Positions 50,218 to 56,452 of a DNA stretch of 56,452 nt are shown piece by piece; positions within the stretch are counted from its first letter, which is position 1, and every line of letters starts with the position of its first letter. Source of the DNA: Bacteroidales bacterium (lineage in GTDB: Bacteria; Bacteroidota; Bacteroidia; Bacteroidales; FEN-979); NCBI GenBank assembly GCA_030681475.1, contig JAUXWT010000029.1, forward strand, positions 1 to 56,452, in the 5' to 3' direction. The translations under genes were made by a program, and so were the position numbers. The notes under the pieces were generated by a model, which saw only the letters and a list, made by a program, of their open reading frames with translations, did no database searches and was not told the origin of the DNA.

Positions 50218-50823
50218 CTATTTACTGTTTATTAAAGGTGATGGTTCTCCGAATCGGCTGCTGAAGACGATCTCGCTGAGGTTTTTTCTTGTACGTTCCT
50301 GGAGTTCACGTTGTCTGAGTTTTTCTGACAGCGTTTCCGGATCGCCGATGTAACCGACGGCGATCGCTGTAAGTGGTTGAAAATCGTCGGGGATCTCAAA
50401 GATCTCACTGGCTTTTTCTTTTGAAAATCCACCCATCTGGTGCACATGCAATCCCTGGTTCATCGCCTCGATAGTGAGGTGTGCAACCGCCTGGCCTGTA
50501 TCGTACTGGAAATAACCGCTTTCTTTGCCATCCCAGGAGGATATCCTGTTGCCGACCGCAATGATCAGAACAGGAACGTGTTGGTTCCATTCCTGGTTTC
50601 CCGGATCAAGCGTCGAGAATATTTTCTGCCATGTTTCATCATGATCAATGCCCGCGATGAACCGCCAGGGCTGCTCGTTGCCGCCGGAAGCCGACCAGCG
50701 GGCAGCTTCAAACAGGCTGATCAGTTTTTCCGGTTCCACCGGTTTGTCAAGAAATGCCCTGGGGCTCCATCGGTTTATAGCCAGGTGGTTGATTGGGTAT
50801 TTGGTGTTTGCTGTTTTATTCAT
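50218..50823 (-). CDS. Nitroreductase-family flavoprotein
   Basis: A 201-residue FMN-dependent nitroreductase. Family features are INRWSPRAFLDKPVEPEKL (N-terminal Arg for FMN phosphate), EAARWSASGGNEQPWRFI (FMN-binding SxxNxQPWR motif), the helix QYDTGQAVAHLTIEAMNQGL, and HQMGGFSKEKASEIFEIPD with AIAVGYIGDPE near the end. It reduces nitro compounds or quinones with NAD(P)H; the natural substrate is unknown. Its start overlaps the stop codon of lnt by one base (TGATG), so the two genes are translationally coupled. Confidence 0.88.
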   Translation of the reverse strand: MNKTANTKYPINHLAINRWSPRAFLDKPVEPEKLISLFEAARWSASGGNEQPWRFIAGIDHDETWQKIFSTLDPGNQEWNQHVPVLIIAVGNRISSWDGKESGYFQYDTGQAVAHLTIEAMNQGLHVHQMGGFSKEKASEIFEIPDDFQPLTAIAVGYIGDPETLSEKLRQRELQERTRKNLSEIVFSSRFGEPSPLINSK

Positions 50824-52469
50824 CAGAAGTACTTTTTCTTTACAGCCATCACAATGGCGGCGCTAATCATCAGCGCTGCAAGATACGATAAATATCTGGC
50901 AATGAAGTCACCATGCATAACATAGAAAGTCAGTTTATCGTTTGCATTCAAAGTTCCCTTGATTACAGCGGGAACCCAGTAATTCGTTGCCTGCCGGGCA
51001 TCGCCCCGCTGGTCAATGAAGGCTGAAATACCGGTGTTTGCCGAACGCGCAATGCTGCGGCGGGTCTCGATGGCGCGCAGATGGGCAAATGCATAATGCT
51101 GCCGGTAACCACCGGTGTTGCCCCACCAACCGTCGTTGGTGATGATGATCATGATCTGCGCCCCATTCCTGACAAACGCTGAGAAAAAGTCACCGAAAAT
51201 GGATTCATAACAGATGGCAGGCCCCACTTTTACCGTGTTTACGGTCGTATAAACCTTCCGGACTGAATCCATGCCCAGGCTCCCCACCGTTCCACCAAGG
51301 TCGATGGCATAATTTTCAAGCCATTTGAAACCTTTGAACGATGGAAGAATTTCCACCCCGGGGGTCAGTTTTGATTTGTGGTACAATTGCAATGAATCCC
51401 TGCTGTTTATGAGAATGGCTGTATTGTAAGCATAATAGTGGCCGTCGGTATCGGTGAATTTCCTGCTCCAGCGTTGGAGTGGTTCATCAGGGGCTAACTG
51501 GTAATACGTTGATCCCCCGATCAGCATATTCAGTCCCGGATAGGGGGGAATAGCCTCCTTCAGCAACTGGATGCTGGAAAATGAGGAGAGTTCGTTTTCC
51601 CACATGTTTTCCTGGATGGCCGATTCGGGAGCCACCAGGAAGTTAGTGTTGCTGTCGAGCGCTGGCGAGGCCAGCTCCATGATCCTTCCGATCACCACCG
51701 GCGGAGGCAGGCTGTACTGCTCGGAATAAGGGTCGATGTTTGGTTGCACGACGACGATATTCACCGGATTGGATGGTTCTTTGTAGCTTGAGTAGATAAT
51801 CATTGATAGGATGATCGGGATGGCGAGCCATAAGAAAATGAATATCGAATATTGAACAACGAATTTTGAAGTTTGAAGTATGCCGGCTACGCCGGTTTTT
51901 GATTTTTGATTTTTGATTTTGATTTTGATTATCAGAAGAAAGACCATAAGATTCCCAACCAGTATCCACAACGTTCCACCCATCGCCCCGGTGAATTCGT
52001 ACCACTGCACCCATTTGTAGTACGATGCAAATCCGTTTCCAAGGTTGAGCCATGGCCAGTTGAGGTCCCAGTTCAGGTGGAGGTATTCAAAGGCGATCCA
52101 ATAGGAGACGAGGGCTGTGTAGCCAGCCAGTTGGTTGTTGAGTTTCTTTCGGGTAAAGTGAAAAGCCTGAAAAACGATGGCCATGAAGAGCGAATTCAGA
52201 ACGATGGCCAGCAGCGCCCCGACCAGCGTGGAATTCACGATCCACCAGGTGGTGAGCAGGTTCCATACCAGAAATCCCGGGTAAGAATAGAAAAGCGGGC
52301 TGAATTTGATGAAATCCCCGGGATGCCTGCTTATCCGTTCCTCTATTATCAGCAACGGGACAAATCCGATGAACAGCAACCCCGGGAATCCTCGTTCCGG
52401 CCATCCAAGCGCCAGCAATGCGCCGCTGAACAGGCTAAGAAGGATCAGATGAGATTTACGGAATTTCAA
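50823..52469 (-). CDS. lnt: Apolipoprotein N-acyltransferase
   Basis: About 548 residues from a TTG at 52469 (LKFRKSHLILLSLFSG); the longer frame upstream includes repetitive non-conserved sequence. Several N-terminal membrane helices (ALLALGWPERGFPGLLFIGF) are followed by a nitrilase-type periplasmic domain with the catalytic Glu in NFLVAPESAIQEN, the Lys in LQLYHKSKLTPGVE and the Cys in VGPAICYESIFGDFF. It acylates the N-terminal Cys of lipoproteins, the final maturation step in the inner membrane. Between two N-terminal helices a stretch encoded by repeats has been inserted (IKIKIKNQKSKTGVAGI, then LQTSKFVVQYSIF). Many lipoproteins in the window are potential substrates. Confidence 0.92.
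   Translation of the reverse strand: MKFRKSHLILLSLFSGALLALGWPERGFPGLLFIGFVPLLIIEERISRHPGDFIKFSPLFYSYPGFLVWNLLTTWWIVNSTLVGALLAIVLNSLFMAIVFQAFHFTRKKLNNQLAGYTALVSYWIAFEYLHLNWDLNWPWLNLGNGFASYYKWVQWYEFTGAMGGTLWILVGNLMVFLLIIKIKIKNQKSKTGVAGILQTSKFVVQYSIFIFLWLAIPIILSMIIYSSYKEPSNPVNIVVVQPNIDPYSEQYSLPPPVVIGRIMELASPALDSNTNFLVAPESAIQENMWENELSSFSSIQLLKEAIPPYPGLNMLIGGSTYYQLAPDEPLQRWSRKFTDTDGHYYAYNTAILINSRDSLQLYHKSKLTPGVEILPSFKGFKWLENYAIDLGGTVGSLGMDSVRKVYTTVNTVKVGPAICYESIFGDFFSAFVRNGAQIMIIITNDGWWGNTGGYRQHYAFAHLRAIETRRSIARSANTGISAFIDQRGDARQATNYWVPAVIKGTLNANDKLTFYVMHGDFIARYLSYLAALMISAAIVMAVKKKYF
51841..51931. repeat. Repeat-derived insertion inside lnt
   Basis: Three joined elements: AATATCGAATATTGAACAAC plus GAATTTTGAAG; a GCCGGC-TAC-GCCGG hairpin; and a run of GATTTTT/GATTTT units (three of 7, two of 6 bases). 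All are translated within Lnt. Confidence 0.75.
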
Positions 52470-52521
52470 GTCGGGTTGATTGGTACGGTGGGTGCAAAGG
52501 TAGAAATTTTGGTGATGTGGG

Positions 52522-52553
52522 GGACAGGCGGACAGGCGGACAATTGGACAGGC
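52522..52553. repeat. Short GGACAGGC tandem repeat
   Basis: GGACAGGC occurs twice in tandem, then GGACAATT, then GGACAGGC, in the divergent promoter region between lnt and the TPR gene. Confidence 0.6.
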
Positions 52554-52609
52554 GATCGTTGTTTTTTTGTATTTTGCAGCAGAATTGCCATACATTGATT
52601 AATTCAAAC

Positions 52610-53314
52610 ATGAAACCGATTTTTCTTTTCGTCTTCGTATTCCTTTTTGGAACCTACGGTTCGGCGCAGTTTTATGTATATTTTCCTGTGGATACGGCAA
52701 GGCAAATAGTTGCCAAAGCCAAAACACCGGAAAAAAAGTTTTATGGGTATTACAGTCTCGACAGGTATTTTATTTCCAATGGGCTGTTTGACAGTTGCGA
52801 ATGGGCACAAAAAGAGATGTATGCCATTGCCAAAAGACTTAACAGGGACTCCTTGTTAAGTGATGTGAATGTAGCCATCAGCAACAAACATCTTTTCAGG
52901 GGCGATCATAATTTTGCGCTGGTTTATGCCTTAAAAGGGCTGGACTGGGCTAAGGATGATTTTCGAAAAGCAAGGATAAATCTCAATATTGCCGGTATAT
53001 ATGCCTGGAATGAAAATTATTACCGGGCGGTTGAGTATCTGCGAAAACATGATGCCACCATCGGAGATCGCAAGCATTATATTTTATTCCGCAGCATGTT
53101 TTACGGAACAGCTTATAACGGAATGCGAAAGCCGGATTCAGCGCTGTTTTACCTGCAAAAAGCCGATGAGGGAAATTCATACCGGCCTGATTTAATCGGT
53201 TATGCACAGGCGTTGTCTCAGTTTGCACGTGCCTATGAACTCAAGGGCGATTTTGATCTGGCGGATGCTTATTACAAAAAGGCATTGAAGCTTTGCGAAG
53301 CAAAAAACATGTAG
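52610..53314 (+). CDS. TPR protein, N-terminal part before an in-frame TAG
   Basis: From ATG 52610, 234 residues: signal peptide ending YGSA|Q (Q-rule), then TPR-like helix pairs (VYALKGLDWAKDDFRKA, ALFYLQKADEGNSY, GDFDLADAYYKKALKLCEAK). The frame ends with a TAG at 53312-53314 (codon 235). The very same frame continues without another stop to 54019 and encodes the rest of a typical Bacteroidota 'TPR plus membrane helices' protein, so the TAG interrupts one 469-codon gene. Upstream and downstream parts have matching codon use. It is divergent from lnt. Function unknown; related proteins with kinase domains are sensors, but no kinase is present here. Confidence 0.8.
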   Translation: MKPIFLFVFVFLFGTYGSAQFYVYFPVDTARQIVAKAKTPEKKFYGYYSLDRYFISNGLFDSCEWAQKEMYAIAKRLNRDSLLSDVNVAISNKHLFRGDHNFALVYALKGLDWAKDDFRKARINLNIAGIYAWNENYYRAVEYLRKHDATIGDRKHYILFRSMFYGTAYNGMRKPDSALFYLQKADEGNSYRPDLIGYAQALSQFARAYELKGDFDLADAYYKKALKLCEAKNM

Positions 53315-54019
53315 CCCCTGTACCTGCTTATTGGCAACAAATATTGCAACTACCTGTTAAACAGGGCAAATTTCGCAGATCCCAAGAAGATAGCCCTCGA
53401 AAATATTGTTATTGCCAAAGAGAGCGCCAACCTGATTGGAATTGCGTCTTCAGCCGAGTTGTTGCAGAAGATCTATGGTCATGAGGGAAACAAAGACAGT
53501 TCCTATCACTATGCCCTGATCCAGATCGCCTATAAAGATTCTGTCATCAATCAAAAAAGGATCACGGAGTTCCAGAATCTCAGCTTCTCGCAAAGGTTGA
53601 AGGATATTGATGAGCAGGCAAAGATATCGGAAGAGGAAACGCAACGGAAACAGAATATCCAATTCGCATTGATCGCATTTGGCATTCTGAGTTTTAGCCT
53701 ACTTTACCTAATACTCAGCCGAAGTTTTATCACCAACGCAAAGCTGATCAGGTTTTTTGGTGTCGTTGCCCTGCTGATCGTATTTGAATTCTTCAACCTG
53801 CTATTGCATCCCTTTTTAGAGCGGATAACCCACCACACCCCTTTCCTGATGTTGCTGGCGCTTGTTTTCATCGCATCCTTGCTGGTACCGCTGCATCACA
53901 GGATAGAAAAATGGGCCACCACCAGGCTTGTGGAGAAGAACATACAGATACGTCTTGCTGCTGCGAGAAAGACGGTTGAGGAGTTGGAGGAAAAGCCGGA
54001 GATGCACAGTTTACCTTAA
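53315..54019 (+). CDS. Membrane C-terminal part of the TAG-interrupted TPR protein
   Basis: In frame with the preceding part, starting PLYLLIGNKYCNYLLNRANF and continuing TPR-like (ALENIVIAKESANLIGIAS), then a coiled coil (SFSQRLKDIDEQAKISEEE) and four membrane helices (FALIAFGILSFSLLYLIL, FFGVVALLIVFEFFNLLL, TPFLMLLALVFIASLLVPL among them). It ends with a short charged helix (AAARKTVEELEEKPE). An internal TTG at 53459 is the first possible start but would omit the TPR part. If TAG is a true stop, this half is not made, unless by readthrough or reinitiation. Confidence 0.65.
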   Translation, partial: PLYLLIGNKYCNYLLNRANFADPKKIALENIVIAKESANLIGIASSAELLQKIYGHEGNKDSSYHYALIQIAYKDSVINQKRITEFQNLSFSQRLKDIDEQAKISEEETQRKQNIQFALIAFGILSFSLLYLILSRSFITNAKLIRFFGVVALLIVFEFFNLLLHPFLERITHHTPFLMLLALVFIASLLVPLHHRIEKWATTRLVEKNIQIRLAAARKTVEELEEKPEMHSLP

Positions 54020-54026
54020 CTCTTAT

Positions 54027-54340
54027 TCATTCGTAAATCGTTTACCCCGCAGAATAATTTTAATAGTCTCATAGTTCATCCATCTCACCGGATTTTTTTT
54101 GAGGATCAGTAACATCTTGCAATACAGTGCCTCGAAACGGAAAATTTAAGTCTTGACCAGTTGGTTTTTTCCCAAACGCAAAAGCCTTGAATAAAGACGA
54201 ATCAAGGACATAAGTACGGGTTTAATAGGGAAGACGGGTATCTGCGCAGACAAAAAGCAAATAAATTTTATAAAGCTGATAATCAATTAAATAAATAGTG
54301 GGGTAAAATTAGGTTTTTATCCATTATTACTATATATTTG
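54027..54340 (+). repeat. Conserved promoter-leader block, copy 1
   Basis: From TCATTCGTAAATCGTTT to the -7 element, this block is repeated with divergence at 56131-56452. Best-kept parts are TTCATCCATCTCACCGGATT, the following TTTTTTT-G(G)AGGATCAGT, AACGCAAA, GATAATCA, a G tract (4 G at 54300-54303), GTAAAATT(A/G)GG and TATTACTATATATTT. It stands upstream of the T9SS gene at 54545. Confidence 0.8.
54333..54340 (+). promoter_or_regulatory. -7 promoter element in leader copy 1
   Basis: TATATTTG matches TAnnTTTG, giving a leader of about 200 bases before the start at 54545. The same element (cut by the window edge) ends copy 2. Confidence 0.5.
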
Positions 54341-54432
54341 TATTGAAAGCGACATATATAAAAATTGTTTCAGAGATGCCATAAGAAGATTCCTAAGGGC
54401 CATAACTTTCAGGGTCCAATGAGGTGGTGTTA

Positions 54433-54472
54433 CCGGGAACCAATCTTACCGTACCTCTCCCGGCTGGTTTTT
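54433..54472 (+). promoter_or_regulatory. Hairpin with T run in the leader of the T9SS gene
   Basis: CCGGGA (54433-54438) pairs with TCCCGG (54458-54463), followed shortly by TTTTT (54468-54472). It lies about 75 bases before the start codon and could act as an attenuator or upstream terminator. The stem is short. Confidence 0.3.
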
Positions 54473-54544
54473 ATTCTTACTTGTTTACGAACCGGTTATT
54501 CACTCAAACAGGCAAACTAATCATCATCAAATAACTACCTGAAA

Positions 54545-55951
54545 ATGAAAAGATTCACTCTTATGTTATTTGTTACACTTATTGGGTTTCATTTGCCGGC
54601 CACCAACACCTTTGAAAAGAGTTATGGCGGAAGCTGGGTAGATGAAGGTTTTGCCGTCAGGCAAACCACAGATGAAGGATATATCATTGTCGGATACACT
54701 TATAGTTTTGGACCCGGTCCTGCGATTTATCTCATCCGGACGGATCCGGCAGGTGATACACTCTGGACGAAGCAATACTTTAATCTGGGATCTGGATATG
54801 GAATGGGACGTGATGTAATTGAGGATGATGATGGAGGGTTTGTGATTTGTGGTGTACTGTCAGGTGACCTTTTGCTGTTGAAGGTTGACCAGCAAGGAGT
54901 GTTCTCATGGCAAAAAACATTTGGAGGCATTGATGAAGAGGAGGGTTATTCACTTCAAAAAACTACAGATCATGGGTTCATCCTATGCGGATACACGAGA
55001 AGCCTTGGCACCCAGTTCGAAAGTGTCTATTGGATCAAAACCGATTCACTCGGCAACCTGCAATGGCAGAATACCTACTCCGGGTTAACGGTAAGCCGGG
55101 GGTTATGCGTCCGGCAGACCTTTGATGGGAATTACATCATCTGTGGTTATACCGGGGTCATTACCGACAATGTTGTAACCGACCCAGGAAGCCTAATTGT
55201 AAAAATCAATCAAAACGGTGATACCCTTTGGGCAAAATCGTATCCCGGCATGACGGCCCAGACACTGGTTGAGACAAATGATCACGGGTATCTTGTTTGC
55301 TTCAATAACCAAGGTCCCTATTCAAATGTCGGGCTGTTGCGAACAGATCAGAACGGTTCATCAATCTGGATGAAAGAAATAACAGTGGCAAACACTTGGA
55401 ATGAAGGGCGATGGATTGAGAAAACCTACGATGGAAATTTCATCATTGGCGGTGTTTGCGACAGCGGTTACCCCTTAATCTGGAATTTACTGTTGTTGAA
55501 AATCAATGATTCCGGTGATACATTATGGACACGCCGTTATCCGGGAGTTTTATCTGCCGTGGGTAACTGCGTGCAACCCACAGGCGACCAGGGATATGTC
55601 ATCTGTGGATATACATCCGCCGGGCCAGGACAACAAGATGTATACCTTGTAAAAACAGATGAAAACGGGATCATCACGGGGATGGACGATCCGGTGGAAA
55701 CCAGAGAATTCTGTTTCTATCCCAACCCAGCCGCAAACCGTCTTACCTTCCGGTTCGCAGGCGCTTTGCCCGAAAGAGATACAAAGATCACCCTTTATGA
55801 TCTCTTTGGTAAACCGGTGGCAGAAGAAGTCCTGTTACCCGGGCACACGGAAATTACGATGGATACCAGAAATCTGTCGCCGGGAATATATTTTTATAGG
55901 GTTGTAGAAAACAATCGCCGGCAAAACGGGAAGATCTTAATAATAAAATGA
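54545..55951 (+). CDS. T9SS surface protein with beta-propeller-like repeats
   Basis: A 468-residue exported protein (signal peptide MKRFTLMLFVTLIGFHLPA, no Q at the cleavage site). Residues 25-375 consist of six or seven repeats of about 50 residues: F-x-K-S/T-Y/F-GG-x2-x-D/EEG, then Q-T-x-D-x-G-Y/F-I-I/L-x-G-Y-T, then LIKTDxxGDTLW (DEGFAVRQTTDEGYIIVGYT, DHGFILCGYTRSLG, QPTGDQGYVICGYTSAG). This is the common Bacteroidota 'delta-60/propeller' type. A type A sorting domain ends it (FCFYPNPAANRLTFRF ... SPGIYFYRVVENN). It sits between two copies of a leader block, suggesting that a paralogous gene follows beyond the window. Confidence 0.88.
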   Translation: MKRFTLMLFVTLIGFHLPATNTFEKSYGGSWVDEGFAVRQTTDEGYIIVGYTYSFGPGPAIYLIRTDPAGDTLWTKQYFNLGSGYGMGRDVIEDDDGGFVICGVLSGDLLLLKVDQQGVFSWQKTFGGIDEEEGYSLQKTTDHGFILCGYTRSLGTQFESVYWIKTDSLGNLQWQNTYSGLTVSRGLCVRQTFDGNYIICGYTGVITDNVVTDPGSLIVKINQNGDTLWAKSYPGMTAQTLVETNDHGYLVCFNNQGPYSNVGLLRTDQNGSSIWMKEITVANTWNEGRWIEKTYDGNFIIGGVCDSGYPLIWNLLLLKINDSGDTLWTRRYPGVLSAVGNCVQPTGDQGYVICGYTSAGPGQQDVYLVKTDENGIITGMDDPVETREFCFYPNPAANRLTFRFAGALPERDTKITLYDLFGKPVAEEVLLPGHTEITMDTRNLSPGIYFYRVVENNRRQNGKILIIK

Positions 55952-56130
55952 GGCGCTGATTGGTGGGAATGATGAATGAACAAGATTTACGAATGACGAA
56001 TGAATTTTCGAATTCAGATTGACGAATTTGGAATTAAGGGATAGCTTGGATTATTGGGTCAGGCCGGCGCACTTTATTCGTAAATCAACATTCCAAAATC
56101 GTCATTTCATTCGTCATTCGTAAATCTTGG
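55952..56130. repeat. Text-like ACGAATGA repeat region
   Basis: Contains GATTTACGAATGACGAATGA, TTCGAATTCAGATTGACGAA and, towards the end, CATTCGTCATTCGTAAATC. These are inverted copies of one ACGAATGAC unit. No gene. Confidence 0.6.
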
Positions 56131-56452
56131 TCATTCGTAAATCGTTTCCCTCACAGAATAATATAAACAGTCTCTTAGTTCATCCATCTCACCGGATTTT
56201 TTTTGGAGGATCAGTGACCTCTCGCAATACTTTGCTTCAAAACTGAAAAATTCCGGCTTCCCCAGCAGGCCATTACCGGAAACGCAAAGCGCTGAAATTA
56301 AGAACAATCGAGTATATGTAAGGGATAGGTACAGTAATAAGGTGTTTGCACACAGATAAGCCCCCAAATTTTAAAATACTGATAATCATATATATAAATA
56401 AATGGGGGGGGGGGGGTAAAATTGGGTTTTTATAAAATATTACTATATATTT
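56131..56452 (+). repeat. Conserved promoter-leader block, copy 2, with 13-G tract
   Basis: Aligns along its whole length with 54027-54340 and ends at the window edge within the -7 element. The G tract is 13 bases long here (56404-56416) against 4 in copy 1, followed in both by GTAAAATT(A/G)GGTTTTTAT. A downstream gene is expected but lies outside the window. Confidence 0.8.

Noticed and set aside
52470-52595. Longer N-terminus for Lnt
   Set aside because: The added residues come from the GGACAGGC repeat region and do not resemble the family; the membrane helices begin right after the TTG at 52469.

Overview
The window comes from a member of the Bacteroidota, most likely a Bacteroidales- or Marinilabiliales-like environmental lineage. 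Seven predicted secreted proteins end in (or, in one case, in a decayed form of) a type IX secretion system (T9SS) type A sorting domain. Promoter-like sites match the phylum's TAnnTTTG -7 element. Many signal peptides are cleaved before Gln, the Bacteroidetes 'Q-rule'. There are also FISUMP, DUF4382, CHRD, PKD and gingipain-type C25 domains. No rRNA, tRNA, CRISPR array or intact insertion sequence was found.

Layout. 0-13 kb is an AT-rich accessory zone: a PAP2 phosphatase, an IS4-like transposase remnant, a flavin-binding protein, a large beta-propeller T9SS protein, a three-gene HipBST-like kinase toxin-antitoxin locus with a clear operator, two junctions where two genes point away from each other and both lack their 5' ends (Hsp20/unknown at about 7.775 kb, Fic/PQQ-like propeller at about 11.43 kb), and an operon with two tandem L,D-transpeptidases. 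13-25 kb holds lipoproteins, a tandem UspA protein, a TMTC-like TPR membrane protein, cell-surface proteins, a frameshifted T9SS gene and an aldo/keto reductase remnant. 25-32.4 kb is a same-strand run of three T9SS cargo genes: two C25 peptidases and an Omp28/thioredoxin-like protein. 32.5-39.2 kb is housekeeping: ROK kinase, polA, phoH and archaemetzincin.

39.3-48.7 kb is the most notable part, a compact minus-strand operon of seven genes. It encodes a PstS-like periplasmic protein fused through one membrane segment to a GcvH-like domain, a Tat-exported four-cluster ferredoxin (HybA type), an NrfD/HybB quinone-interacting membrane subunit, a second membrane-anchored GcvH-like protein, two paralogous histidine kinases whose periplasmic sensors carry CX2CH and CX4CH heme-c motifs, and a sigma-54 response regulator. 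No catalytic oxidoreductase subunit is present. It looks like a membrane redox module with its own heme-based sensing, and I know of no described function for it.

49-54 kb encodes an M28-type glutaminyl cyclase (fits the Q-rule), a nitroreductase, Lnt and a TPR/membrane protein cut by an in-frame TAG. 54-56.4 kb shows a T9SS propeller gene between two diverged copies of the same promoter-leader block; the second copy carries a 13-G tract.

A recurring theme is short 'text-like' repeats (6-8 bp units and REP-like palindromes). They lie between genes and also inside or at the ends of coding regions: the polA linker, the polA stop codon, an Lnt loop and the CHRD C-terminus.
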